The position numbers and the translations under genes are program-made. Source: Apoderus coryli (Eukaryota > Arthropoda > Insecta > Coleoptera > Attelabidae). From it: a stretch of 64,000 nt of DNA. Where the stretch lies: assembly GCA_911728435.2 (NCBI GenBank), contig OU452201.1, positions 1,736,001-1,800,000 on the forward strand. The letters are read 5' to 3'. Shown piece by piece: positions 1-12,441 of this stretch (position 1 is the stretch's first letter; every line of letters starts with the position of its first letter). The notes under the pieces were generated by a model. That model was not told where the DNA came from. It was given only the letters and a program-made list of their open reading frames with translations, and ran no database searches.

Positions 1-122
1 ACTTTTATTAAAAGCAAAATTTCATAAATCATGATATGAACTGTATTATATATAAAATCTAATTAAGTACATAATGCAGCCGAATAAAAAAAATATTTGA
101 AGCACCGAATTACTTAATACAT

Positions 123-1925
123 TTACTCATTGCACTGCACGTAATTGGCAGGAAATAACCCATATTTCCCTTTACATAAGCCACGCCACCACCCTTCGTC
201 AATCTGTAACATAATTTTAATTAGAAAATATAATTCAATAAATAACCTCAAAATAAAGTCCAAAAAGTCATCGACATGTTGATAAAGGATAGATAGAAGG
301 TAGATTACGTCACGTAAGAATCGTACCTTTTCAATGTGCGTAATCACGTTATCGGGATCAAATGAAATTTCATCATCAGCCGCTGCTTGATAGTCGTACA
401 AAGCGGTCGCAACAATTCCGGTATCCACAATATCGTCTTGACTAAATTCTGTTCTCTCCTCGTCAGGCGTAGGTGTCTCACTCAACAACGTTCTTTCTTC
501 TTTATTACTTGGTGTTTCACTACGTACTTCTTCCTCTTTTTCTACAACAGTTTCCTCGTCATGGTCTTCTTGCTTTTGTTTCTGCAACTGTTTTAACAAT
601 TCAAGTTCTTCTTTAATTGTGCTGGGGGCTGTGGTTGGTTGGTTTACATTGTTCGAGAATTGTGCTATCTTTTCTTGATCCATTTTTTGTGGCATTACTG
701 CAACGACATTTTCTTCTTGTGTGGTCTTTAATGTTAAAAATGCTGTTTTTGAAGAATCTAGTTGTCGCGGTGTTGCCGTCGTTGCTGATTTTTCTGGTGA
801 AGCTGGCTCCTGGTTTAAAAATGCTGCCTTGGCATGCACAGTCTTCTTAGGTGCTGGGGAATTTGTCAGAGAACTTGATTTGCTATTACTACTATCCTCC
901 TGGCTAACCATTGTCTCGAACTTAGCTCGAAGGTCCGATGGTTTGGCCCCACCAATGTCTGGTTTGACTTTAGTGTAATTAGTACCAACTTTAGTAGTGG
1001 GGTCATCAAAAGACGCAGCTGATTTATCAACTCGATCAGTTTGTAAACCAAATTTACCACCGAATCCAATTTTATGGTCTGTTTGACTTTCGTGTTTTTG
1101 TGGCGCTTCATGGTGGTCCCATCCCACTGCTGATTTGTCTTGTCTATCGGTTTGTACACCAAATTTTCCACCAAATCCTTTAACGTAATCTAAAATCCAA
1201 ATAAATGTTGTATATGTATAGATGCGATGTTTTTGAAACAGTACCCTTCTGCGATTCATGCTTTTCAACTTTTTCTATATGGTCCCAACCCACTGCAGAT
1301 TTATCTTGTCTATCTGATTGCACCCCAAATTTACCACCAAAACCAGATACATAATCTTTCTGGGATGCATGTTTTTCAATTTTCTCTTTGTGGTCCCAAC
1401 TTACAGCACTCTAATGAGAAATTAAAGATTAGAGCAATATTGGTTTTTGATGTAGATGTTTCACATACCTTATCAACTCTATCAGTTTGTACGCCAAATT
1501 TACCTCCAAACCCTGATGAATAGTCTTTTTGAGAAGCATGTTTTTCTACTTTCCCGATATATTCATGCCCTACAGCCGATTTATCCATTCTATCATTTTG
1601 TACACCAAATTTACCACCATAGCCAAAGGCAGCATTATCCGCACCTTCTTCAAGGGCTTTCTTCTTCTTGAGTTTGTCAGCTTCTTCTGTTTCACGTCTT
1701 AATTTTCCCATACTAGAAAAACGGCAACATTGAACACTTTTATAGTATTCATAGAAATAGTTTTGCTGCCACTTACTCGATGGCTCCAGCGGTGCGCCCC
1801 ATACTGGATCCCCACCGCTGCTGTTGCTCATCAATTTCGTTAACATAATCAGGATCAGTCTCCCATTCATCATCGTTATCATCATTGTTAATATTAATAT
1901 TTTGGCCAGCGGCAGCTTTCCACAT
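123..1925 (-). CDS. Cortactin: Cortactin, actin-nucleation scaffold
   Basis: Cortactin binds Arp2/3 through its acidic N-terminus and F-actin through tandem repeats, and recruits partners with an SH3 domain at the cell cortex. Coding exons on the minus strand are 1925-1777, 1712-1469, 1410-1245, 1189-327 and 203-123; all have GT..AG introns and sum to 501 codons. The protein starts MWKAAAGQ and continues into an acidic [10 protein letters not shown] stretch, the Arp2/3-binding type. It then has four full repeats of about 37 residues around the motif [16 protein letters not shown] and a partial fifth. A Glu/Lys/Pro-rich linker follows. The C-terminal SH3 runs from [10 protein letters not shown] to GLFPANYVQ and is split by the last intron. 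Intron positions are inferred from frame and consensus. Family assignment is near certain. Confidence 0.95.
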
Positions 1926-2739
1926 TTTAGGTTATATTTACAATTAATTAATAGGTCCTCATATAAACACCAATATCATAAAAATAAAACACTTAAAACT
2001 TATTTACGAGAAATTATAAATATTCTTCTTCCCTATTATTATAAATATTAATTTATTTAAATTATTGTTGCAAAGACTACACCCATACCTACAAAACAAA
2101 ACAGATATTATTACTCATTCTGATCTGATTGGTTATTTTTATTTCTATGATAAGCAATTATTGCAGAATGAGTAGTTCATTGTAACAAACGGATGGTATC
2201 ACATTCCTTTTACTTACTTTTGACATTGAGGGAGAAGTTTAATTTCCTCTTGCTCACTTGCTTTTATAACGGATATGCGAGTGGGAGGTGACTATGTCAC
2301 ATCCTTATATTAACTATATAATCTAAGTTCACATCGGTTCAGCTGAGCTGAAGTGAAAAATTACAATCCACAATTGGCTAGTGAGAATTTGTCAGAGACA
2401 ACTCAACTTGTCTCTGGATTTTATTTACTTTTCCGTTGAAAATTGCAGTGAGTGAGTGCTTCAGTTCAGATATGTCAATATCTGAAAAGGACCGTGAACC
2501 GTGAGAATTAAATGGATGGCTGTGGTTGCTGATCTGATTCAGCAAGAGGTCGAATAAAAGAAGACCGTGAGAAAAAACTATTAAAGTATTCCAATCATAC
2601 TACCGTTGTTAATCAAAATGTATCTTTCACAGGACACAGGCTTTATTATTACATTTTAATATAATAAAAATAAAAGGACAACAACACCTAATCAGATATC
2701 AACCAAACTTTGTTTTAATAAATTAAATGTTACCTATGC
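1926..2739. other. Intergenic, cortactin 5' side / Psf1 3' side
   Basis: No coding exon or recognisable repeat is seen. It must hold the cortactin promoter and 5'UTR and the 3'UTR of the Psf1 gene; the sequence is AT-rich and no core element could be assigned with confidence. Confidence 0.5.
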
Positions 2740-3421
2740 TTACAAAATATGTTTCAATACACCTTGTCTAATTAATTCTTCGCACTCAGCACGAGGTAGA
2801 TAGTGTCGTCTATTTTTCTTTAACAATATAACAGTATCATCAGCCAACTGAAATCTCCCATAATCCGTTAGACACATAACTTCGATGTACAAATCTTTCG
2901 GTGGCCGCAAATTCACGCCTAAATTTAACCCTATCGATTTCATATACGACCCCAACAATTTAGAATAGTTCATGAACCATTCTAATTCAGCTGACGTAAG
3001 ATTGAATTTCACATCTTCAGGTAGGACATTACCAAAGTCCCAACGCATATTTCGAAGGCTATGTAGACGATTGTAATGGTAGGCCTTTAAACAACGTTTG
3101 TTACGCTCTACAGCGGCATCACGTAGCTTGACTGCTGAAAACTTTCTTGGATCGCCATCATATCTGATAATGAGAGGAAACTAAATAATTTTAACACTTA
3201 ATTATGAAGGAATAGGTATCACTTACAAAAATTGTGTGTTCTCATCATTGAGCTGATTAATTTCATATGTTATTTGGTCTACTGCCTCAGACTAGAAAAA
3301 AATAAGACATTGTGTAAAGATTCAATTAATAGTTTATTATTAAACTTACATTGTATAGTGGTAAAGTTCCCTCATTTCTTGCAAGTTCTTTTATTAAATT
3401 ATAAGCTTTCTCGCCAAACAT
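2740..3421 (-). CDS. GINS1: GINS complex subunit Psf1
   Basis: Psf1 is one of four subunits of GINS, which joins Cdc45 and MCM2-7 in the replicative CMG helicase in the nucleus. Exons on the minus strand are 3421-3350, 3291-3227 and 3163-2740, in frame, giving 186 residues against about 196 in vertebrates. The N-terminus MFGEKAYNLIKEL is the family A-domain start. The middle has LRNMRWDFGNVLP, the counterpart of the conserved R-W-E/D-x-G-x-VLP motif, and the C-terminus carries the small B domain ending RQGVLKHIL. The gene is compact and lies between cortactin and the PWWP gene in the same orientation, with separate intergenic spacers. The start codon is the first ATG of the conserved N-terminus. 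Assignment is firm. Confidence 0.93.
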
Positions 3422-4064
3422 GTTGTTTATAAAAAAAAAAAATAACCTTAACCGTAGTATTTAAGTTTTGGCGCCAAAATGGTATGACATGTTTGTTTAT
3501 TTTTCTGAGGGAAATTATTGATCATATTATATTCACGGAAAGAAGAACACGTGATTGTGACATTAGAACACAACTATAGGTTCATTCCAACATAGGATTT
3601 CAAACCTGTTTAAGAACGTTTATTGCAATTACATAATTATATGATAATTTAAACACACAGAGTCTTGTACGTAAGTGATATTTTGCTACAATTGTGTAAT
3701 GAAAGTCAGGTAGCTGAATTAGAAAGATTCGTGGTCCAGTATTCATTATATTATAATATGTAATTAAGGCTTCTTGTAGATAATGGGGTAAAAGGTAAAC
3801 ACATTAATTAGTAAAACACATCAATTATCTCTTGCAAAAAAATTAATTTATTATGTACTAAATTAAACAAATTTAAAATCACAGATATTTATATTTTAAA
3901 ATAATATTGATTATATTAAAAATAATAGTAAAAATACAAATTACCTCAAAATGTCACATCAAATTGGGCATTGGGCATTTATTATTATTTCTTGTTTTAG
4001 TGTGGTTAGCAAAATATGTACCCGTTTTACACTTTTATTTATCATTTTTCATGATCGATATAAA
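3422..4064. other. Intergenic, Psf1 promoter side
   Basis: AT-rich spacer between the Psf1 start codon and the stop codon of the PWWP2-type gene. I see no exon, RNA gene or mobile element in it. Confidence 0.5.
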
Positions 4065-7000
4065 TTATGAAACAACGTCAATTTCTCTGGGTGAGGCCAA
4101 TGCAGGTGGCACCACCTGTATTATATTGTGATTCGGCGAGTTATTTAAAGGCTGTCTTACAAGATTTTCAGCATTTTCCTGAGCTTCTTGCGTTGCCTGC
4201 TTAATAGCTTCCTTGTAAGGACCCTTTTTCTTTTTGTTATAGCGCACCTAGATTTGGGCACAATGAAAAAATCACATCATTATTACTATTATTAGATTGA
4301 GTTACCTTAAAATTGTCTAAATAGTGACTTAATTGATCACACTGCATGACTGATGATGTGGATGAACCGTACCAGGACACGTGAGCTTGGGACCCATGGA
4401 TGCCGCTATTTGTTATTGTTAGTATTTTCGCTGGCCACCATGGGAACCCATGAATTTTACCCCAAACAACATCACCCACTAGCAGACGAACACCTACAAA
4501 GCATAAACACCAAACCAATGATGGAATAAAAGAGGACTCGCACTTATTTGTCACAAAACGTATTTTCACAGTAGTGTCAACCTATCTTACAAATGAAATT
4601 GTCAATATCTACAGTTTAGCTAACAAATCTTCACCGAACTTTTGCATCAACAGGATATAATAACGTTGTAAATGTCGGTCCTCTTATACAAAGGGTGTCT
4701 CTTGATGATAGAGAATTTTTTAGAGGAAAAATTAATGATACGAGGTCGTTATAACATAATGAGACTACAGGAAATTCATGCTATCTTAGCTCTCAACCTT
4801 ATATCGCCGGATATGCTTTGGTGTGTACTTGAAATATATGATAATTAATCGTACAGAAGAATGTTAATATATATAATGTAGACTTCAATATTCGTATATC
4901 ATTAAGGGACACCCTGTATATTATTACATCATGGCACCAAACCAAACATAAATCCAAATGAGTTAGATAGTACAGAGACACACATATCTGTTTAATTAAA
5001 AAAGGTGCGTATTCATATAGCGAACGAACGCCAACAAAAATTCGTCGTTAGCTGAATAAATACGCACCTTAATAGTCAATGTCAACGACTTATGAGAACA
5101 AAAACTTGCGCATAAACACAAGACGGATGAATGACATGATGTACCCCCGATTCATTTCGCTTGCAAAGCTTCTCACTTCACCTTAATCCGACTAATCACT
5201 ATGCGCGACTTGACAAGTTCTTCGTAAGTACTTTATTAAAATTGGATGTACTGTCTTCTTAAGTCTCATTTGGACGTGCCTCGTATACAAAAAGAAAAGT
5301 ACAATCGGCATCCAACTCACCTGTTAAATTGATACGATTTTTGACATTTACATTTGAATAAAACTTTGCGGTTAACAAGTCAAGTAACACGAAATGAATA
5401 GCAATCTTTATATTAAATAAAGAGAACTGTCAACCATCGGCAGATTAATCGCCTTGTCACCGAAATATATGAGGTTTTACTAGAATTAGGTTAATATCGT
5501 CAATGGTCAACACACGCTGAAGGTTAGAACAAAACCAAATAGGTATAATAGAACATGACAAACTTACCCTCTGCACCCTGAGCACTGGACACAGTCTGAG
5601 CATTGATACGTAGAACCAACGGTGGATTAGGTGGCGGAAAATCAGGCACCTACAGTAATAGCAGACAACTTGTACCACTGCGATGTGTTTCCCTATAACC
5701 GCCACATTGTTCAACCACAAAATGTCCGACATACGAGCATACGTCGGACATCTGCACAGCAAATTGTGTTAAAAAAGTATTACAATATGGCGGTTATCCA
5801 TAAGAAGCACATTGATCTGAATCCCATTCACTTTTTTTTAAGTAAACATTTTACCTGTTCATTGTGTTCATCAGACGAACTAGATGTGGATTCTTCTTGC
5901 ACTGATGGACATGGTGTATAAGTGTTCTTCAAACGTCTAAGGTTAATTGACAACTTCTGTGTGATACAGTGGTTTTTATTTGGCTCGTCCATTGTGGAAC
6001 TACTAACCTAAAAACAAACGTCATTTGTGCACAACCTGCAGTGTTACCGTGCTGCACATCATTTACCTCAGACTCCTTTTGTTTTCTATCTTTAACATCT
6101 CTCTGTTTCTTTTTATGTTTCAACTTGTGTTTTCTGCGTCTCGGCATATTAATATCGAACGCTGGCATCATATACCTCGGTGAAGCACCCCCTAAGCTCT
6201 GTCGTGGGCTCACGCCCCCTATCGGATACCTAGGCGAAGTACCTCCCAAATAACTGTTGGTTAACAACACTTTCTTTCGAGCCTCTTTTTTGGCACGTTT
6301 AAGTGCCTTTTTAGCAGCTCGATTCACTACGGGCACTCGTACCTTATCAGTAGTCACCTGTTCCTCAGAATCCTCATCTAAACTATTGATCTGTGAAGCT
6401 GGTATCTTCAGCACTGTACCCTCACCTTGCGGCCCGTAAGATATTTTTATAGTACGAGTATTCCCCATGATGCTATTGATATTTACAATTGATGCTTCTG
6501 GTTCTCCTATTCCCCCCTCATTAGTATGTAACTCTGATGAGTCCTCATCGAAACTTTCGATAGAACGTTTGTTACGTAGCGTGTATCCACTTTTACGTTT
6601 ATTAACAACAGTTTTTGGTGGATTTATATCCCAATTATTGTCTGAAGATGAGCCTGAGTCGGAATGTACACGGGAATGTTTCTTCTCAATTAGATTGAGG
6701 TTAGCTAAAGACTTTTTCGATTCTTCCATGTAGTCGTCACTGTCTGAAATGCAGTTAAATTGTTACAATTGGTCACAAAAAGTCGGGTAAGTAATTTGTT
6801 ACCTATTCTTAAGGGATCTTCTAACGGATCTTTTTGTTCTACTTTTGGTACTAACGACGTATTTACCTCATGAGTTTTTAGTTTCTTTTTTGTGGTGGTA
6901 CTGGCTAAATAAGTGTTCAAAGATCTAGTTACCGGTGCATTATTACTTCGTCGAGTGTTTATAGTAGGCGCTGCATCAGCGTTTGCATCATTGTCAGATG

Positions 7001-7594
7001 CTTTCCTCTTTCTTGATACATTCTCAGAGTTTTCATTACAAATACCTTTTTAATACATTTAACAATAATAAGACTCGTTGGTTTTGTGTTTTTAACGTAC
7101 AATATCGCTTACCTTTACATTTGGAACATAAAACTTGTCGGGGTCGTAACCTCACAGTCATTTTATTGTTTTTATATTTACTAGAAATTTGTATATTCTT
7201 CTTTTTTTGCGCATTTGGATCTGTGTAGGCGAAACGTTGATTAACTGCATACAAAGGGTCGTCATTCGGATTTTTAGTGAAGGCAGGGTTTATGTTTGGT
7301 ACCCCACAAGGTAGATTACTATAATGTCAAAAACTGTTTAGTCACATACCTATCTACCTACTTATACGTTGTTAAAAATATTACTTAAATGTATAACCAT
7401 GAGAATGGCAGAGCGGTACAAGTAGTTACTTACCGTTTAGTGCTATCTAGTAGGACTCCTTTGAACGTTTTGTCACATATTTCGTAGGTCACAACAATGA
7501 TATCTGGTAATGCCTCATCAACAAACACAGTGATCTTAGTATTTTTTAAAGCTTTTATATCTTTTTCAGTGTTCGCCATATTTTCTTCATTCAT
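4065..7594 (-). CDS. PWWP2A: PWWP2A/B-type chromatin reader
   Basis: Vertebrate PWWP2A/B bind H2A.Z nucleosomes, methylated H3K36 and the NuRD-like deacetylase core. Eight minus-strand exons (7594-7434, 7318-7113, 7045-6803, 6743-6067, 6007-5855, 5649-5568, 4493-4306, 4247-4065) join in frame to 630 residues. The N-terminal exon has the family block ending CDKTFKGVLLDSTKR. Exon 2 has VRLRPRQVLCSKCKGK, the family signature with a CxxC pair. The middle is charged and repetitive, with three copies of a GG.SPR motif. Exon 7 has the PWWP domain, GDVVWGKIHGFPWWPAKIL, with aromatic-cage residues. Exon 8 starts VRYNKKKKGPYKEAI, matching the vertebrate tail. The start is the first of two in-frame ATGs (MNEENM). 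It is one gene rather than two because all three conserved blocks occur in family order with matching exon phases. Confidence 0.88.
4685..4920. mobile_element. Small inverted-repeat element (MITE-like)
   Basis: Lies in intron 6 of the PWWP2-type gene. The left end reads TATACAAAGGGTGTCTC and the right end is its imperfect inverse, GGGACACCCTGTATA, giving imperfect inverted repeats of about 25 bp around 185 bp of AT-rich DNA. There is no coding capacity. The terminus resembles the ACAGGGTG ends of many insect DNA-transposon derivatives. Confidence 0.5.
5002..5070. repeat. Near-palindromic hairpin, about 69 bp
   Basis: AAGGTGCGTATT at the left is matched by AATACGCACCTT at the right, with imperfect pairing through arms of about 26 nt and a loop of about 17 nt. 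Located in the PWWP2-type gene's large intron. It could be a miniature transposon or a strongly folded intronic RNA element; origin unknown. Confidence 0.6.
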
Positions 7595-9525
7595 TTTTCT
7601 AAGGATTGCACAAAATGTTTCTTTGCAACAAAATTATAATTTAGTAACATATTTACATTACAAATTGCCCTCGTAGGGTTATGTTAATAGGAGAAACATA
7701 ACAACTGAGTGAACTGAGTCACGTTTTTACGCTTACTGTGACGTCAGTCACAATTCCGTGGATACCCGGAAACAGTTTGGTATTTGGTAATTAGAATTAT
7801 GTGGCTTACTATAATAAATATGGTGTTATAACGTTATTGTTTTAATTAAAATATGGGTAACATTATTATTTTCATAAATGCATTCAGGGTTTGTCTCAAT
7901 ATATTATCCTTACTCCATAACTTAACTTCCTTGGTTTGAGGTTTGATTGATAAGGACAACATTGATAAGTTGGTTCCGACACAATACAGAATCGTTCTTA
8001 ACTGAGATTATTGACATTAACATACCATGGATGGTCACAATAGATCACGAGCTGAAGATATTGTTTTAAATCTTACATTATATTATTAAAACTGTTGAGT
8101 CCCTTGAAACATTTGCATTTCGTAATTGGACTTTTCTGATAATAAGCGTGTTCCTTCTTCCTTACAGCTTACCCTGCTACTACTCACTTGCATTATTTTA
8201 GTTGTAAAAGGAATGTAACCGGCAAATATGTCATTGTCAATTTGTAACAAAAGGACCGTGCTTAATGAGGTGAGTAAATATTATGAATATTAAACAGAAT
8301 ATTATTAATAATTAAAAAAAAACAATTTAGCAGTTCGTTAAAAAAAAGTAAGAAAAACTAGTAGATATAATAATATATCGCGTTACATTTCGAGTGACGT
8401 ATTGCGCAAATTGTTTCTGAATCAAAACAACAATAAAGTAAATTAGATACTCTGTGATTGTGATGGTTTTCAAAATCCAGTGGTACTAAAAATGTATCAA
8501 ATTGTTTAAACAGCAACGAAGGCCAAGCTAAAATCGAATAGCATGGAACAAGTCATATTCCTAGAAATATCAATTTATAGAATAGGTATGTTTTTCATGA
8601 CGTTTTATGGACATCCTATATAACTTAAAAATAAACATCGAAGTGCAATGTAAGTGCATAATTTATTGGAAGAACTCACATGCTTTTAGCAATTCTTAAG
8701 TTGGCTTTTAATACCCTTGGTGTGATCAAAGTTGGCAACATTTCCAGTAAATTGAGTATATTATGGATTAATCATATAAACACCTGGCCTTGTATTATGT
8801 AATTGAATTGTTAATAATATATAAAAGTCATAGAATTACAGCATTACTAAAATACCATTTCACTACCTGGTGTCTACAAATCAAAATGCATTATAGGCAT
8901 TCATTTACGATTGTACTAGGATACTTTTTGGTTGTCCACTGTAAAATATTTAAAATTAAAATATCACCTCTATCGCACATTTGACATTCCGTATTTATTC
9001 GGTGTTGCCAATCTCGCATTCATTGTAAGTAATTTCTAGCGATTGTCAAAGAACGTTATTTAGTTAGTTTTGCAAGTTTCATGTTTACATATATTATTCT
9101 TCTATTCTATTATTGAATAGTTCCAAAAACTACTTCAGTCTTCAGAGTATTGCATGGAATCAATTTGAAAAACAATATTAGGGTTGAATTGGAAAGTGTA
9201 TATATTTACAATTGACAACGTTGTTGTTGTATATATGTCTATAAGTCTAATGTGTCTGAAAAAGTAGGCAGTGGGGAAGTAAGATAATTGATTGGGTTTT
9301 TCAATTTTACATTTTTTTAAATAACCATAGATAAACACATTTTATTTGACTCTTTTTTTACAAATATTTATCAAATTTTATTTCTTATACAAAACTTGAC
9401 TTTGTACTTTGTGCAAGCAATAATAACGCAATAAACTCAAAGTTTTATTCTCAGTTATACAACACTATAACAGACCTACATAAATATAGTTCAAGGGCTG
9501 TGATTTTTAATGGTTTTTGAATAAA
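7595..9525. other. Divergent intergenic region, 1.9 kb
   Basis: Lies between the head-to-head PWWP2-type (-) and sideroflexin (+) genes, so it should contain both promoters. No exon-like sequence, RNA gene or repeat was recognised. Confidence 0.5.
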
Positions 9526-10996
9526 ATGCCAGAAAGACTCAACATAGATGAACCGTTATGGGATCAAAGCACCTTCGTGGGTAGATTCAAACATTTTTTA
9601 TGGGTAACAGATCCCAGAACTTGCATCGTAAGTGAAGAAGCACTGGATAATGCAAAGGAATTGGTCGAGAAATATAGAAAAGGATTAGAACCACCAGGTA
9701 CTTCGGTCGAACAAGTGATTTACGCTAAGAAATTGTTTGAAAGTGCATTTCATCCAGACAGCGGTGAAAAACAAAATGTATTTGGCCGAATGTCATTTCA
9801 AGTGCCTGGTGGTATGGCGATCACTGGAGCAATGCTGCAGTGGTATCGGTAAGGGGTTTTAGTTTTAAAAACCACATATTCGATATTATTGTAAATATGG
9901 TTGTAGCACTCCATTTGCGGTAGTATTTTGGCAATGGGTAAATCAGTCGTTTAATGCTCTAGTTAACTACACAAATAGAAATGCAAAGTCGCCAACAAGT
10001 ACCACTCAGTTGGTCGTCGCTTATGTTTCTGCTACTTCATCCGCCATGTTGACTGCTTTAGGATGTAAATACTATTGGTCGAAGAAGGCCAGTCCGTTTG
10101 TACAGGTAAATACCAGACAGGTTGCAGAAATTGATGTATGTATACTGATTTTTAATAAATATTTTAGAGATACGTACCATTCGCTGCTGTGGCTGCAGCA
10201 AATTGCGTCAATATCCCGATGATGCGCCAAAATGAACTGCTATACGGAATTGATTGTTCCGATGAGAACGGAAAGATCATCGGACAATCAAAACTAGCTG
10301 CCGCAAAGGGTATATCTCAGGTGATTATATCTCGAATCACAATGTGTGCACCCGGTATGTTAATTCTACCGGTCATTATGGAGAGAGCGGAAAAATTACC
10401 ATGGATGCAACGTATCCAGTTTCTACATGGACCTATTCAAGTCATGGCTGTCGGTTGCTTGTATGTTTCATTTTACTAGTTATATTTTATGTGAATTTAT
10501 AATTTTTTTTTTAACTTTTAGTTTGACATTCATGGTACCAACAGCATGTGCGCTGTTTCCGCAAAGATGGTAAGTTAACACATATCAGCTGGTAAAATTT
10601 GACGTTTACAGACATCAAAGAACTTTTCAAATTTTCCAGTTTTTTTAGACATTTAAATTGTATCAATATTGTTATACATAATAAGGTTTAATTAAAAAAT
10701 ACTCATTAGTCGGGATCAAAAGTTTGTTCGACTGTTGTATGGCATAAACTTAAAGGACTGTAGTGGGGGTAATAGATTCTGTTTAGTATTTAACATTGTC
10801 GGTTTTAGCTTATTAGCAAATGTTTTAATAAAGTTGATCAGTAATTGCTTGTAGGCAATTTTATAATTTGAAGGAATGTTTCAGCTCGATGAAAACGTCA
10901 ACATTGGCATGGTTGGAACCTGAGGAGTACGAAAAAATGAAGAAGAATTGCGGTGATAAGATACCGGAGAGAGTGTATTTCAACAAAGGTTTGTAA
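9526..10996 (+). CDS. Sfxn: Sideroflexin, mitochondrial amino-acid carrier
   Basis: Sideroflexins of the SFXN1/2/3 group are inner-mitochondrial-membrane carriers; human SFXN1 imports serine for one-carbon metabolism. Exons 9526-9848, 9907-10105, 10168-10460, 10522-10569 and 10885-10996 join in frame to 324 residues, against 322 in human SFXN1. Signatures are [14 protein letters not shown] near the N-terminus, [11 protein letters not shown] in the middle, the hydrophobic segments typical of the family, and the C-terminus ERVYFNKGL, which is nearly identical to vertebrate members. ATG at 9526 starts MPERLNID and is the first ATG giving the conserved N-terminus; no earlier in-frame ATG is nearby. 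Introns are short except the last, about 0.3 kb. Which vertebrate paralogue is closest cannot be settled by eye. Confidence 0.94.
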
Positions 10997-12441
10997 TTTT
11001 ACTATTTTATTCTGATAAGGGCCGGTTCTACAATACAAGTATAAAGTCCTGTATAGTTATTCTTGGAATATCTTGTACTTCCATTTAATTCTGTGCATGC
11101 GTTTTACAATGCTTTTGCAAATATGGAATAAGAATAGCTCCAATGCACAGTAGTAGTTCTAATCAATTGACAGACAAAAGAAGAAGACATAACCTCAGAA
11201 AAAGTCATAAAATTGGAATTATAATTTGTTTTGAATATTCATATAAAAAAAAAGGTGTAGGAATTTAAATACTTTTGCCTGTCGACGCGACAGAATCGAA
11301 TATATTTATATTTAGTAGATCCATTGGTTAAAGTTTACAGGGAATTACAAAATTGCACATGCAAAAAATTTTGTCAGGTAAGGTTTATACCATTTTTTCG
11401 AGTATATATCCAGTCGAATTTCGAGGTATATATTATTACTATGATTGTAGAACACATTTTTCTCAAATATACTAGATATACCGTTAATTTAGTTAGGTAA
11501 AACCGGCCCTTAGTGATTTGTTTTCGACAATAATATGAAAAAAAAAATAGTTTGCATAAATCGAGGTACTACTTTCACAAAGTGAGGTATACGTAATACA
11601 AAATTTTTTTGTAGAAACAGTACTTAATAAACAAGTGCTTGTAATGAATGTAATTTAGTAACGTCTGTAGGTTTGAACACAATATTATTAATTAGTGAAC
11701 ATAGGTCGTAATTATTATGATGAAGAATATTTTTATTTTTGGAAATTTTGCCAATTGTTATTACATATATATGCTTTATTTTGGTTGTAAAGTTTACCGT
11801 TTTGATATTTTAGCAATAATTAATCTACAATAATTTATTTATAATATTAATATCTATTAAATTTGTTAAAATTGTTTTTATTATCTATTTATTTTTGGGC
11901 TTAGAAAAAAACGTACAATTAAAAAGGCTAGAAGAAATCTTAATGTTTTATTCGTAGTATTTTTGTATCCTTATGTTTTGGCCTCTGTGGAGTACTGCCG
12001 TTGGGACCACTAACTTCGGCATTAGTGATTCTTATGCGGATGATACGCTGCTAGTTTATACGTTTGATGAAATATTAACTCTGATTTATGTGGTACACTA
12101 CATTAAAGATTGTGATATTTTCTTGAATTGAATTATAAAGACACATTTGAATATCAAAAATTTATTTAATTCTTATTAACTCCATGGTAAAAAACATATA
12201 AATTCATAATACTTAGTTAACGTGATAAATTAATAACAATACATAATTAAATATCTACTTTTTACAAACTAATGGCAGTAATTTAAATACAATATTTCAA
12301 ATCTATACAATATTTATATTCCATAACCTTTAAATAAAATTTATTAACATAGAAAATAGAAGAGAAACTGTATTGGAGTACTGTTGCGTCAATACACCAT
12401 TACAGTTCCCTCCCGTTTCTATATTTATCTCTTTTCTAGGC
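10997..12441. other. Convergent intergenic region, 1.4 kb
   Basis: Lies between the sideroflexin stop and the stop of the PEAK-family gene, which point at each other. Very AT-rich, presumably both 3'UTRs; several AATAAA-type signals occur but none can be chosen with certainty. No coding sequence is seen. Confidence 0.45.

Noticed and set aside
5221..5287. ACGTGCCTCGTATA string resembling the end of the mariner at 16.2 kb
   Set aside because: Fourteen matching bases but no partner end, transposase sequence or wider similarity nearby; could be chance or a tiny relic.
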